A DNA stretch of 64,000 bases, taken from NCBI RefSeq assembly GCF_035474595.1, contig NZ_DATIND010000107.1, positions 62,001 to 126,000 on the forward strand, in the 5' to 3' direction. The DNA comes from Longimicrobium sp. GTDB taxonomy: Bacteria > Gemmatimonadota > Gemmatimonadetes > Longimicrobiales > Longimicrobiaceae. Made by a program: the position numbers and the translations under genes. The notes under the pieces were generated by a model. That model saw only the letters and a list, made by a program, of their open reading frames with translations, made no database searches and had not been told where the DNA came from. Below, piece after piece: positions 25,183-34,175 of this stretch (positions within the stretch are counted from its first letter, which is position 1; each line of letters opens with the position of its first letter).

Positions 25183-26472
25183 ATGTTCGGCTCCGAGATC
25201 CTCGAAGTCGCCATCGGGATCATCTTCATCTACATCCTGGTCAGCGTCATCTGCTCGGCGGTGCGCGAGGGGATCGAGGCGTTCATGAAGACGCGCTCGG
25301 CGTACCTGGAGCACGGCATCCGCGAGCTCCTGCACGACGCCGACGGCAAGGGGCTGGCGGAGAGCTTCTTCAAGCATCCGCTGATCTACGGGCTGTACCT
25401 GGACGAGTACAAGCCGCGGCCGCCGCTGTCCGTGAAGGGCCTGTTCCCGTGGACCCGGGGCCGGCGGCCCAGCTACGCGGCCAAGGGCTCGGGGCTGCCG
25501 TCGTACATCCCCACGAAGAGCTTCGCGCTGGCGCTGATGGACCTGGCGGCGCGCGGCCCCGCCACCAACGCCATCAGCAGCTCGCCCGAGTCCACGCGCA
25601 TCTCGCTGGACTCGATCCGGCAGAACGTGGAGAACCTGGGCAACCCGGGGGTGCAGCGCGCGCTGCTGACCGCGCTGGACACCGCGCAGAACGACCTGGA
25701 CAAGCTGCAGGCCAACCTGGAGGCGTGGTACGACAGCGCCATGGACCGCGTGTCCGGGTGGTACAAGCGCTCGTCGCAGTGGATCATCCTGGTCATCGGG
25801 TTCGCGGTGGCGGTCGCCTTCAACGTGAACACCCTCACCATCGCCGACTACCTGTACCGCAACGACGCCGCGCGGCAGGCGCTGGTCGCCCGCGCCGAAA
25901 CGGCCGCGCGAGACAGCACCTTCGTCGACTCGATGAACTACAAGCGGGCGAGGCTCGCGCTGGACTCGCTGAGCCTGCCCATCGGGTGGACCCAGAAGCG
26001 CATCGTGCCGAAGGAAGTGGATACGGGGCTGGAGAGGGCATGGTTCTTCATCGGGATTCCCTTCTTCGGCTGGCTGATGACGGGGATCGCGGCCACCATG
26101 GGCGCGCCGTTCTGGTTCGACCTCCTGAACAAGGTGATGGTGATCCGCTCGACGGTGAAGCCGCGCGAGAAGAGCCGGGAAGAGGGCTCGGAGGACCGCC
26201 AGCCGAAGAAGGACGCGGCGCAGCCGCAGGTGGTGGTGCAGGTGCCCCCGGCCGCGCCCGCGGGAGGCGGCGGCGCGGGCGGAGGCGGTGGCGGAGGCGG
26301 CGGACCCGGCGCGGCGGCACCGCCGGCGGCATCCCTGCCGCCCGCGCCCGGATCGCCCGGCGCGCCGGACCCCGGCGACGTGGAGGCCGACGTGGACGCC
26401 TGCGCGATGGAGATGGACGACGAGACGCCCGACGACGAGCTGCCGGCGGCGGAAGGAGGGGTGCAACCATGA
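25183..26472 (+). CDS. Conserved membrane protein, unknown function
   Basis: 429 residues. TM1 about 5-28 (EILEVAIGIIFIYILVSVIC), TM2 about 202-222 (WIILVIGFAVAVAFNVNTLT), TM3 about 285-310. Between them lies a cytoplasmic region with KHPLIYGLYLDEY and LPSYIPTKSFALALMDLA; the C-terminal end has GAPFWFDLLNKVMVIRSTVK. These elements match, from memory, a widespread uncharacterised bacterial membrane family. After about residue 345 it is low-complexity (Lys/Pro/Ala, then a nine-residue Gly run, then acidic) and likely disordered. Its stop overlaps the start of the lytic enzyme gene at 26469 (ATGA), so the two proteins are made together. It may anchor or transport that enzyme (inference). Confidence 0.8.
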   Translation: MFGSEILEVAIGIIFIYILVSVICSAVREGIEAFMKTRSAYLEHGIRELLHDADGKGLAESFFKHPLIYGLYLDEYKPRPPLSVKGLFPWTRGRRPSYAAKGSGLPSYIPTKSFALALMDLAARGPATNAISSSPESTRISLDSIRQNVENLGNPGVQRALLTALDTAQNDLDKLQANLEAWYDSAMDRVSGWYKRSSQWIILVIGFAVAVAFNVNTLTIADYLYRNDAARQALVARAETAARDSTFVDSMNYKRARLALDSLSLPIGWTQKRIVPKEVDTGLERAWFFIGIPFFGWLMTGIAATMGAPFWFDLLNKVMVIRSTVKPREKSREEGSEDRQPKKDAAQPQVVVQVPPAAPAGGGGAGGGGGGGGGPGAAAPPAASLPPAPGSPGAPDPGDVEADVDACAMEMDDETPDDELPAAEGGVQP

Positions 26473-28226
26473 CGTTCAAGCTGACCTGGCTGCCCAGGGT
26501 GCTGAAGGACGCGGGGCTGAAGGTGGCGCTGGTGGACGGGTGGGAGGAGCGCGGCCGCGGCGACGTGGGCACCATCCGCGGCGTGATCTGCCACCACACC
26601 GAGGGCTCGCGCACCGGCAACATGCCCAGCCTGAAGCTGCTCATCCACGGCCGCTCGGACCTGCCGGGGCCGCTGGCGCAGCTGGGGCTGGGGCGCGACG
26701 GGACCTTCTACGTGATCGCCGCCGGCCGCTGCAACCACGCCGGCAAGGGCGAGTGGCAGAAGATCACCACCGGCAACAGCAGCTTCATCGGGATCGAGGC
26801 CGAGAACACCGGCTCCATCAAGGACTTTCCCTGGCCGGCGGTGCAGATGGACGCCTACCAGCGGGGCGTGGCCGCCATCCTGGCCCACGTGGGCAGCGGC
26901 GCCGAGTTCTGCGCCGCGCACCGCGAGTACGCGCTGCCCAAGGGGCGCAAGGTCGACCCCATCTTCGACATGACGGCGTTCCGGGCGAGCGTGGCCGCCT
27001 TCATCAAGAACCCCGCGCCTGCGCTCATTCCCAAGGTGGAGACGGGCGGCGCCGGGCGCGCCACGCTGCGGCGCGGCGACACCGGCGCGCTGGTGAAGCA
27101 GGTGCAGGCGAAGCTGGGGATCGACTCGTCCGCCGGCACCTTCGGCCCGAAGACCGAGGCCGCGGTGCGCGAGTTCCAGCGCGACCACGGGATGGTGCCC
27201 GACGGGATCGTGGGCCCGAAGACGTGGGCCGCGCTGGACGCCTTCAAGCCCGCGCCCGCGGCGATCGTCGTCCCCGCCGCGGCTGCGGCCGGAGGCGGAG
27301 CGCCGCCCGCCGCAGCCGTCCCGCTGCTGCTGGTCCCCGAGGCGACGGTGGAGCCGAACGTCGCCAAGACGCCGCCGCTGCCGCTGACGACGGACGAGCT
27401 GCCGCTGGCGGAGGCGCACGCGGAGCTCGGCCGCGTCACCGGGACGGCGGTGCCGGTGGGGCAGTGGGGCCCCGCGCTCAGCCGGGCGGTGCAGCGCTCG
27501 CTGGCGGAGCTGTACCTGCTGAACCCCGCGGACGACGTGGACGGCAACGCCGGGCCGCGCACGCAGAACGCGTGGTCGCTCTTCCGCGCCGCGGCCGGGG
27601 TCGGCGGCGGGGCGGCCATCGACCAGGCCGCCGCGCGGGAGCTGATCAAGCATTCCAGCAACCGCGCGGGGCTGATCGGCACGCCGCTGGTGAAGCTGGA
27701 GCCGGACTTCGCCTACCGCCGCAACCAGCGCACGGCCAACCGCCAGGCCAGCGCGGCCGCCATCATCCGCGCGGCGAAGGCGCAGGGGCTGTCGCGGGCG
27801 CAGATCGCGTACGTGCTGGCCACGGCGGAGCACGAGTCCGACCGCTTCGCCACGCTGGAGGAGTACGCCAGCGGCGCCGCGTACGAGGGTCGCGCCGACC
27901 TGGGCAACACGCACGCGGGGGACGGAAAGCGCTTCAAGGGGCGGGGATACGTGCAGCTGACCGGCAGGAACAACTACACCGCGTACGCCAAGCGCACGGG
28001 GATCAAGCTGGTGGAGCTGCCGGTGATCCCCATGAACTGGGCGGCCCTCTCGGTGTTCGTGATCGTGGACGGGATGATGCGCGGCGCGTACACCGGCCGG
28101 CGGCTGGACGAGTTCGTGAACAAGGACCGCCAGGACTTCGTGAACGCGCGCCGCGTGGTGAACGGCACCGACCAGAAGGAGAAGATCGCCCAGCAGGCGC
28201 GCGACTGGCTGTCGAAGCTGGACTGA
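26469..28226 (+). CDS. Three-module peptidoglycan lytic enzyme: amidase, PG-binding, GH19-like
   Basis: 585 residues. Module 1, residues 30-180, is Amidase_2: GVICHHTEGSRTG (His 42/43), CNHAGKG (His 91), FCAAHREYALPKGRKVDPIF (His 152, Asp 164). Module 2, about 199-262, is a PG_binding_1 repeat (LRRGDTGALVKQVQAKLG; GTFGPKTEAAVREFQRDHG; DGIVGPKTWAAL). After an Ala/Pro linker there is a second, weaker binding-like repeat at 335-380. Module 3, about 430-585, is GH19 chitinase/lysozyme: LATAEHESDRFATLEEY (probable Glu 457 and 465) and GRGYVQLTGRNNY. So it could cut both the glycan and the stem peptide. No signal peptide. The architecture is phage-endolysin-like but there are no phage genes around. 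Coupled to the membrane protein upstream. Confidence 0.88.
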   Translation: MTFKLTWLPRVLKDAGLKVALVDGWEERGRGDVGTIRGVICHHTEGSRTGNMPSLKLLIHGRSDLPGPLAQLGLGRDGTFYVIAAGRCNHAGKGEWQKITTGNSSFIGIEAENTGSIKDFPWPAVQMDAYQRGVAAILAHVGSGAEFCAAHREYALPKGRKVDPIFDMTAFRASVAAFIKNPAPALIPKVETGGAGRATLRRGDTGALVKQVQAKLGIDSSAGTFGPKTEAAVREFQRDHGMVPDGIVGPKTWAALDAFKPAPAAIVVPAAAAAGGGAPPAAAVPLLLVPEATVEPNVAKTPPLPLTTDELPLAEAHAELGRVTGTAVPVGQWGPALSRAVQRSLAELYLLNPADDVDGNAGPRTQNAWSLFRAAAGVGGGAAIDQAAARELIKHSSNRAGLIGTPLVKLEPDFAYRRNQRTANRQASAAAIIRAAKAQGLSRAQIAYVLATAEHESDRFATLEEYASGAAYEGRADLGNTHAGDGKRFKGRGYVQLTGRNNYTAYAKRTGIKLVELPVIPMNWAALSVFVIVDGMMRGAYTGRRLDEFVNKDRQDFVNARRVVNGTDQKEKIAQQARDWLSKLD

Positions 28227-28230
28227 TATC

Positions 28231-28306
28231 GGGAAGTACGGAAGTACGAGGAGTACGGGAGTACGAAACAGACAGTGCGGAAGTGCGGAAGTGCGGGAGT
28301 GCGCTG
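28231..28306. repeat. D-family tandem repeat after the lytic enzyme gene
   Basis: AAGTACGGAAGTACGAGGAG, TACGGGAGTACG, then AGTGCGGAAGTGCGGAAGTG and GGGAGTGCG: at least seven copies, purine strand on the coding strand of the gene that ends at 28226. Confidence 0.7.
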
Positions 28307-28437
28307 GGCTCGAGCGAGTCCGGCGCACTTCGCGCTTCGGCACCGTATCGCAGGTGCTTGCGCGGGGGGATGCGGCGCGCGCATCGTTCGGCACCCTTTG
28401 CCTGTCACGCGGACCGAGCCTCGCCAGACTCTTGAGG

Positions 28438-28878
28438 ATGATGAAGATGAAGATGGGGTGGAGATGGGCGGCCGCGGCGGCCGTGCTGCTGGCGGGGTGC
28501 GCGACCGGCGGCTCGTCCGCGGCGACGACGCGGCTGCCGGTGGCGCGGGCGAAGCTGGGGGAGAACTTCCGGCTGGCGGTGAAGCAGATCGCGGTCATCG
28601 ACGGCGAGCCGCTGACGGTGCGCTTCGCATCGGTGGTGGCGGACTCGCGCTGCCCGGCGGGCGTGCAGTGCGTCCGCGCGGGCGAGGCGCGGCTGGAGAT
28701 CACCATCCAGCAGGCGGGGATGAACCCGGGGATCGACACGCTGGCGACTGCCCCGCCGCAGCCGCAGCAGGCCTCGTACGGCGCCTACGACGTCGCCGTC
28801 GTGGGGCTGGAGCCGCAGCGGCGGCAGGACGTGCCCGCCCCCGCCTACGTCGCCACGCTCCGGGTCACGAAGCGCTGA
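28438..28878 (+). CDS. Putative lipoprotein with 'SRCP-x-GVQC' core
   Basis: About 142-146 residues; the exact ATG among 28438, 28441, 28447 and 28453 is unsure. Signal WRWAAAAAVLLAGC with a lipobox (LAGC). Core FRLAVKQIAVIDGEPLTVRF, then ADSRCPAGVQCVRAGEARLE. The SRCP...QC cysteine pair followed by G-E-A recurs in a widespread small lipoprotein family of unknown function (recalled). The second half is Pro/Gln-rich, then a beta-hairpin end. Envelope location likely. Confidence 0.72.
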   Translation: MMKMKMGWRWAAAAAVLLAGCATGGSSAATTRLPVARAKLGENFRLAVKQIAVIDGEPLTVRFASVVADSRCPAGVQCVRAGEARLEITIQQAGMNPGIDTLATAPPQPQQASYGAYDVAVVGLEPQRRQDVPAPAYVATLRVTKR

Positions 28879-28918
28879 CGGCTTGGCTGGGCGCACAACG
28901 AGGCACGGACACAGAGAG

Positions 28919-28948
28919 GCACGGAGAACTCATTGCGGTTCTCCGTGC
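28919..28948. terminator. Hairpin between convergent genes (28438 plus, 28979 minus)
   Basis: GCACGGAGAAC-TCATTGCG-GTTCTCCGTGC, extended by a weaker outer CACGGACACAGAG / TCCGTGTCTCCG stem. Can end both genes. Confidence 0.7.
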
Positions 28949-28978
28949 TTCCGTGTCTCCGAGTGATTCCAACAACGG

Positions 28979-30526
28979 TCAGGGCGGCGACATGGCCCCG
29001 TAGCGCGCTTCGAAGTCGCGGAAGGCGAGCTCCAGGTTGCGCTGCAGCCGGGCGCGCGTGCTGCGGCCGGCCAGCGCGGCGCAGCGGGCGCCCGCCCATC
29101 CCCCCGCGGCGGGGGCGCAGTCGGCCACGGGGGTGAAGCCGCGGCCGTCGCGCCAGACGCCGTCGCCGTCCAGGAAGGCGTGGCGGAGCGAGGTGCGCGC
29201 CATCTCCTTCAGATCCCCGTAGCCCAGCCCCTGCTCCTCCACCGCCTTCTGGTACTCGCGCGGCATCTCCGAGCGGGCCACGCCCTGGTCGTCGGTGGCC
29301 AGGGCGACGGGGACGCCCGCGCGGCGGTACGCGGCCAGCGGGTGGTCGCGCCCGCGGACGCCCAGGATCACGTCGTTGCTGGTGAGCGCGATCTCCACCA
29401 TCACCCCGCGCGCCGCCATCTCCCGCAGCAGCTCGTGCGGCCGGTCCTCGTACATCACGTCCACCCCGTGGCCGATGCGGCTGGCGTGGCCCAGCTCCAC
29501 GGACTGGCGGATGTGGAAGCGCATCCCCTCGGGCGGCACCAGCCCCGCCGACAGCTCGCCCGCGTGCAGGGCGATCCTCACGCGCGGATACAGCGCGTGC
29601 AGGAAGTCGATCATGCGCATCTGCAGGGTGAAGTCGCGCGTGGAGACGAGCCCGTCTTCCGGCATCACCAGGTTGAAGCCGACCACGCGCGGGTCCGCCT
29701 GCGCCAGCTCGAAGCCGGTGAGGATCTGCGCGAACACCTGCGCCGGCTGCCGCCCGCGCCCCACCTGGTACAGCCACCGCACCTCCACGCCGCACCCCGC
29801 GTCCGCCGACGCCCGGCCGCACCCCAGCACCGTGTCGCGCCGCGCGGCGATGCGCGTCAGCGCCCGGCGCGCCGAATCCAGCACCGGCGCCATCCGCGGC
29901 AGCAGCGCCTGCCGAGCCGCCGCGAAGTCCGGCGTGGTCCCCGGCGCGAAGGCGTTGCCGAGCACCGCCGAGCCGAGATTCGACGCCATCGACCCGTCGG
30001 GCGTCAGCATCAGCTCCAGGTAGCTCACGCGCCCGTCGGCCGCGCGCGCCTGCGCCTCGGCCAGCTCGTCGCCGATGCGGCGCGGCTGGGCGCCGAAGCG
30101 GGCGAAGGCGTCGAAGAACTGGTCATGGCCGCTGCGCTGCGCCGGGTTCCAGTTCCGCATCGACCACGCGTCGATCAGCTGCCCGTACAACGTGCCGTCG
30201 CCCAGCGCGGCGGCGGCGGGGACGGTGTCGCCCTGCGTGCCCGTGCAGGGGCTCCACACCATCGCCAGCGCGCTGCGGCTCACGCAGAGCGAGTCCTCGG
30301 CGGCCCAGCGCAGGAAGCTCTCGGCGTACACGGCGCCCGAGAGGTGGCTGTGCAGGTCGGCGCCCTTGGGCATCTCGCGGACGAAGGCGTACAGCAGCGG
30401 CGGCCGCTCGCGCACGGAGGCCAGGTACGCGGCCGTCCGCGCCTCGTTCGTCGCCTGCGCGTGCACCGGCCCCGCGATCGCCATCAGCGCGGCGGCGATG
30501 GCCGCGGAACGGAATCTCATCATCAT
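28979..30526 (-). CDS. Exported adenosine/AMP deaminase family protein
   Basis: About 515 residues with a clear signal peptide (MRFRSAAIAAALMAIAGPVH then AQ). Zn-hydrolase motifs: KGADLHSHLSGAVY (His 59 and 61, metal), VRIALHAGELSAG (catalytic Glu), SVELGHASRIGHG (His) and VPVALATDDQGVA (T-D-D, metal and proton acceptor). This is the large secreted ADA/ADGF-like type, deaminating extracellular adenosine (or AMP); an Ala-rich insert with cysteines (CGRASADAGCG) could form a disulfide. One of three tandem ATGs at 30526, 30523 and 30520 is the start. Acts in the periplasm or outside, probably in nucleoside salvage. Confidence 0.88.
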   Translation of the reverse strand: MMMRFRSAAIAAALMAIAGPVHAQATNEARTAAYLASVRERPPLLYAFVREMPKGADLHSHLSGAVYAESFLRWAAEDSLCVSRSALAMVWSPCTGTQGDTVPAAAALGDGTLYGQLIDAWSMRNWNPAQRSGHDQFFDAFARFGAQPRRIGDELAEAQARAADGRVSYLELMLTPDGSMASNLGSAVLGNAFAPGTTPDFAAARQALLPRMAPVLDSARRALTRIAARRDTVLGCGRASADAGCGVEVRWLYQVGRGRQPAQVFAQILTGFELAQADPRVVGFNLVMPEDGLVSTRDFTLQMRMIDFLHALYPRVRIALHAGELSAGLVPPEGMRFHIRQSVELGHASRIGHGVDVMYEDRPHELLREMAARGVMVEIALTSNDVILGVRGRDHPLAAYRRAGVPVALATDDQGVARSEMPREYQKAVEEQGLGYGDLKEMARTSLRHAFLDGDGVWRDGRGFTPVADCAPAAGGWAGARCAALAGRSTRARLQRNLELAFRDFEARYGAMSPP

Positions 30527-30623
30527 CAACCCAGCCTTTGTCGTTTGATTTACGATCGATTTACGATCCTGGAATCTCACGTCGGCCTCCTCGGCGCCCT
30601 CTGCATGAGATTATTTCGATCTT

Positions 30624-31940
30624 CTACTGGATGCGGCGGACCAGCGCGTCGTAGACCTCGCGGCCCAGCTCGTCGCTCAGACCGGAGACCAGCTCGCGCA
30701 CCGTCTCGCGGCCGTATCCCCGGTCGCCCTCGTCGAAGAGCACGCGGTCGCTGGCCGGGAGGACGAGCGTGCGCCAGTCGCCCCTGTACTCGGCCTTGCG
30801 GAAGTCCGCGCCCGAGCGTGCCGTCGCCGACCCCTGGTCGATCACGCTCCCCCAGCCGGAGGCGTCCACCACGCGCCAGGTGACGCGCGCCCACGTCTCC
30901 ATCCGCCCCTCGCGCACGGTGTAGGCGGTGTCGGCGCCGCTGGTCGTCTTCGCGGTGCGGCGCTGCGTCACCACCTCGCCCTCGGTCTGGCGCACGCTGT
31001 CCAGCGCCATCACCACCGCCAGCCGCGCGCCCATCCGCTGGGCCGCCGAGGCGCCCTGCGACGGCTCCAGCGCTCCGCGGTTGTAGCCGGTGCCCGCGCG
31101 GCCGGACTCGTCGATCACCTCCAGCCACTGCGGCGACTGCCGCCAGAAGCGGTCGGCGAGCTGGCGGTTCAGCGCGGGGAGCACGTTGTCGGGCAGCCGG
31201 TTGCGCGTGTTGGGGAGCGTGCCCACGTGGAAGATGGCCACGCGCACGGTGCCGCGGCGCAGCGCCTCGCGCTGGAGCGACTCGGCCATTCCGTTGCCGT
31301 CGAAGCCCAGCGTGGCCGCCTGCCCGGCGCGCTCGTACGCCGAGCGGAAGCGCCCGGCCTGCATCTCCGCCTGCGCCCAGCCGTAGAGCGCGTCGTAGCG
31401 GGTGCGGTCCAGCCGGCCGCGCACCGCCGGGCCGGGCTCCCACTGGCGGCCGGCGCGGTCCAGCCAGCGCACCGCCTCGGCGTACTCGCGGCGCTCCATC
31501 GCGGCGCTCGCCTCGCTGACGGCCTGGTCGGCCGCGCGGTCGAAGGTCGCGCGGCGCCGCGCCAGGTAGTCGGCGGGGGCGGCGAGCTGGACACCGACGC
31601 CGGCCGCGTCGGCGCGGAGGGCGTCCAGCCGCGCGAGGGCGTCGGCGGCCTCGGCGTAGCGCTGGGCCGTCTCGTCGGCGTCGGCCTCGCGCAGGAAGTC
31701 GGCGACGGCCAGGTCGCCCGACTGCTGCAGCCGCGCGCGGGCGTCGGCCAGCGAGCGGTCCTTCTTCAGCGCCTGGATGTAGCGCTGGGCGGCGTCCACG
31801 TTGCGGCCCTGCTGCTCCATCCGCACTCCCTGCTCGTAGCGCTTGTTGGCGCTGGCGCAGGCGGCGAGCGCGGCGGCGGCCAGGACGGCGGCGGCGCCGA
31901 GGCGGAGGCGGGTGCGGAGGTGCGTCGGTGTGCGGCGCAT
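30624..31940 (-). CDS. TPR-like lipoprotein
   Basis: 438 residues. Lipobox LAAC at residue 24-27 after RLRLGAAAVLAAAALAACAS. Residues 28-210 are alpha-helical with tetratricopeptide-like repeats (RYEQGVRMEQQGRNVDAAQR; AMERREYAEAVRWLDRAGRQ). The C-terminal half has a mixed alpha/beta domain (RVAIFHVGTLPNTRNRLP; RMGARLAVVMALDSVRQTEG; WARVTWRVVDASGWGSVIDQ) that resembles LpoB/CsgG-like or TolB-N lipoprotein domains involved in envelope assembly. Family not pinned down. The next gene on the strand is a beta-lactamase, separated by 39 bases; they may form one transcript. Confidence 0.75.
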   Translation of the reverse strand: MRRTPTHLRTRLRLGAAAVLAAAALAACASANKRYEQGVRMEQQGRNVDAAQRYIQALKKDRSLADARARLQQSGDLAVADFLREADADETAQRYAEAADALARLDALRADAAGVGVQLAAPADYLARRRATFDRAADQAVSEASAAMERREYAEAVRWLDRAGRQWEPGPAVRGRLDRTRYDALYGWAQAEMQAGRFRSAYERAGQAATLGFDGNGMAESLQREALRRGTVRVAIFHVGTLPNTRNRLPDNVLPALNRQLADRFWRQSPQWLEVIDESGRAGTGYNRGALEPSQGASAAQRMGARLAVVMALDSVRQTEGEVVTQRRTAKTTSGADTAYTVREGRMETWARVTWRVVDASGWGSVIDQGSATARSGADFRKAEYRGDWRTLVLPASDRVLFDEGDRGYGRETVRELVSGLSDELGREVYDALVRRIQ

Positions 31941-31979
31941 GGTGTTCGGGCTCGGTTCGGAGGGTGGGTCCGGCCGGGG

Positions 31980-32966
31980 TCAGCGGGGGCGGCGCGGGCG
32001 CGCGGCCCGGTCGTACACGGCCCGGGAGATGAGGGCGATGGCGCGCTCGGCGGCCTCGGTGCCGCGCGCCGAGCGCTTCGCGAGCACGGCGATGGCGACG
32101 CGGCTTCCGTCCGGCAGGGTGACGATCCCCACGTCGTTCACCACCGCCGTCACGCCACCCACGTCCCCCGCCGTCCCCGTCTTGTGGGCGACGCGCGTTC
32201 CCGCCGGGAGAAGGCCGCGCAGGCGGTTGGGCCCGGTCGGCGTTTCCGTCATCATCCCCAGCAGCAGCGTGGTGGAGGATGGGGAGATGAGCCGCCCGCG
32301 CGCGAGGAGGACGAGCAGCCGCGCCATCCCGTCCGGCGTGGCCGTGTCGCGCGGGTCGCGGAGATACGCCTCGAACGCCGCCTGGCGCCCCGCGGCGGAG
32401 ACGCGCGCGGCCAGCGAGTCGGAGACGCGCTTCGCCTCGCGGCCGGGCGCGTACGCGACGCCGCGGAAGTCCAGCGCCAGCCGCCCCTCGCCGCGGTCCA
32501 CCCGCACGCCGGAGATGCCGAGCGCGCGCAGCTGCCGCGTGACCCCCGCCGGGCCGCCGGCGAGGGGGAGAAGGAGGTCCGCCGCGGTGTTGTCGCTCTC
32601 GCCGGCGGCCAGCCGCAGCAGCTCGCGGACGGTGTAGCGCCCGCCCCCGTTCGGCCAGCGCTCGGCCACGGGGCTGTACCCCGCGCGCAGGTCCGCCGCC
32701 GTGACGGGGATCGACGCATCCAGCCGCACCCGCCCCGCATCCACCCGGCGGAGGAGGGCGATGGCGAGCGGGAGCTTGAACACGCTCTGCATCGGGAACG
32801 CCTCGCCGCCGCGGACGGAGAGCAGCGATTCCCCCGTCTCCACCCGCACCACCGCGACGCCGATCCGCGCGCCGGACGCCGCCGCGATGCGCTCGACCTC
32901 CGCGCGCAGCGAGGTGTCCCGCGGCGCGGCCTGGAGGATGAGGGATGCGGCGAGGGCGGCGAGCAC
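31980..32966 (-). CDS. Class A beta-lactamase (A2-like)
   Basis: 328 residues starting at GTG 32966. A hydrophobic N-terminus (MLAALAASLILQAA) can act as a signal peptide. Active-site elements: SVFK (61-64, Ser nucleophile and Lys), SDN (124-126), probable general-base Glu at about 160 in RVDRGEGRLALDF, and HKTGTAG (262-264). The QSVFKLP motif and the missing E-x-x-L-N omega loop place it with PER/CfxA-like subclass A2. Probably chromosomal and intrinsic. Hydrolytic activity against beta-lactams is inferred; some such proteins are penicillin-binding relatives. Confidence 0.87.
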   Translation of the reverse strand: MLAALAASLILQAAPRDTSLRAEVERIAAASGARIGVAVVRVETGESLLSVRGGEAFPMQSVFKLPLAIALLRRVDAGRVRLDASIPVTAADLRAGYSPVAERWPNGGGRYTVRELLRLAAGESDNTAADLLLPLAGGPAGVTRQLRALGISGVRVDRGEGRLALDFRGVAYAPGREAKRVSDSLAARVSAAGRQAAFEAYLRDPRDTATPDGMARLLVLLARGRLISPSSTTLLLGMMTETPTGPNRLRGLLPAGTRVAHKTGTAGDVGGVTAVVNDVGIVTLPDGSRVAIAVLAKRSARGTEAAERAIALISRAVYDRAARPRRPR

Positions 32967-33118
32967 GGCGGGGCGGGGCAGGGGGGATGACGGTGAGCGA
33001 AGAGGATTTTATCGGCGTGGCGGGGGGCGGAGCAAGCGGGCGCATGCCTTGCCACGTGCATTATGTTCCCGGATCCGGTGGGGATTCCACGATCGGTTGA
33101 CTGCGAATGGGAGCGGTG

Positions 33119-33418
33119 ATGGCGGAGGAAGCGGCCCGCGTGGAGGTTACGCGCAACGAGGAGAAGGAGCAGTGGGAGGCGCACGCCGGCGAGCAGGTGG
33201 GGGTGCTGACCTATTCGGAGAGCGACGGCAAGCTCTTCCTTCTCCACACCGAGGTCCCCGAGGCGCTGGAGGGGCAGGGGATCGGCGGCAGGCTGGTGCG
33301 CGCGGCGATGGACTACGCGCGCGAGGCCGGGGAGAAGGTGGTGCCGTTCTGCCCCTTCGCCCGCGTCTGGCTGGAGCGCCACCAGGACTACGCGGACCTG
33401 GTCGCGGAGTCGGACTGA
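33119..33418 (+). CDS. Small GNAT-like N-acetyltransferase (COG2388-type)
   Basis: 99 residues from ATG 33119, with GGGAGCG nine bases upstream. Acetyl-CoA binding signature LEGQGIGGRLVRAAMDYARE (Q-x-x-G-x-G). TEVPEALEGQGIG and VPFCPFARVWLERHQDYADL match the small YjdJ-type family: about 95 residues, ending C-P-[FY]-x-x-x-[WFY]. Substrate unknown. An ATG at 33107 would add four residues and lacks ribosome-site spacing. Confidence 0.85.
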   Translation: MAEEAARVEVTRNEEKEQWEAHAGEQVGVLTYSESDGKLFLLHTEVPEALEGQGIGGRLVRAAMDYAREAGEKVVPFCPFARVWLERHQDYADLVAESD

Positions 33419-33607
33419 GCCTGCGGGCGGTGGCGCGGCGCCTGTGGCCCGAGGGATCGTGCCGGGATCGGCGCGGCGATATGGCGCTCGACCTGCCTTG
33501 TCTCTATTGTGTCGCCTAACGTGCTGTTTCTGACGCATTCCCCAGGACCGCGCAGACAGGTGACGCGACGCTGGTCCGATCTCACGACACCATCCCTGGA
33601 GGACGCC

Positions 33608-33913
33608 ATGCCGGGCAAGCTGAAGCTGAACCTGGAGCAATTGACGGTGGACTCGTTCGACACGTCGGCGACGAAGACGGAGAAGGGGACGGTGTTCGGC
33701 GAGCAGGTCACCGTTCCTACTCGCCCGGGCGACCCCACGTGCGAAGGGTCGTGCAACGGCTCGTGCGACACCGGCCCTTGTGTCTCGTATTGCGCAAGCT
33801 GCAACAACACCTGCGACGGGTACACCTGCGACGGGCGCTGGAGTGACTGTACGTGCGGATACATCTGCGGGTACACCGCCAACTTTACCAATTGCAACGA
33901 GATCTGCATCTGA
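33608..33913 (+). CDS. Leader-bearing Cys-rich peptide 4 (orphan RiPP-like precursor)
   Basis: 101 residues. Leader MPGKLKLNLEQLTVDSFDTS with GTV nine residues after SF. The core has 13 cysteines, seven preceded by Ser or Thr, in runs such as PTCEGSCNGSCDTGPC, YCASCNNTCDGYTC and DCTCGYICGYTANFTN. It is the closest relative of peptide 1 (long, Tyr/Gly spaced cysteines) but with a looser spacing. GGAGGACGCC precedes ATG 33608. A strong hairpin follows the stop. The next gene is an unrelated flavoprotein; no modifying enzyme is adjacent. Confidence 0.75.
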   Translation: MPGKLKLNLEQLTVDSFDTSATKTEKGTVFGEQVTVPTRPGDPTCEGSCNGSCDTGPCVSYCASCNNTCDGYTCDGRWSDCTCGYICGYTANFTNCNEICI

Positions 33914-33967
33914 TGCACCATGGGCGGGGCGATTCTTCGGCGCCCCGGGAGGCAGGGGAGCGGGTAG

Positions 33968-34000
33968 CAGCCCCGCCGGGCGAATGGCCCGTCGGGGCTG
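33968..34000 (+). terminator. Terminator after peptide gene 4
   Basis: CAGCCCCGCCGGGC-GAAT-GGCCCGTCGGGGCTG with one mismatch, followed by TCTTCTT. Confidence 0.8.
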
Positions 34001-34175
34001 TCTTCTTACCCAGAGGGCCGAGGTACGCAGGAGAAGCGAGCGTTTCACGGTGACGTGGGGACGGTGGTTCCCCGCCTATTCTATGGACCGCGCGAGCCTT
34101 GCCAGCCATGCTAGGTTGACGAGAAGCCCGGCGCACGTCCGCGGCATCTCCATCTCCTCCCATGCTCCCACTGCC

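Noticed and set aside
28231-28306. D repeats as a possible CRISPR array
   Set aside because: Units are 8-10 bases with no regular unique spacers and no cas gene.
25938-28739. Very long open frames opposite real genes (for example 48781-51621, 46628-48523 and 13811-15778 in antisense)
   Set aside because: They are mirror frames of GC-rich genes; their translations are Arg/Ala/Gly/His-rich with no motif, while the opposite strand carries complete families (SecDF, TldD, FtsH, lytic enzyme).
32966-33045. A longer beta-lactamase start further upstream
   Set aside because: No in-frame ATG with a ribosome site; GTG 32966 gives a hydrophobic signal and a correct mature length.
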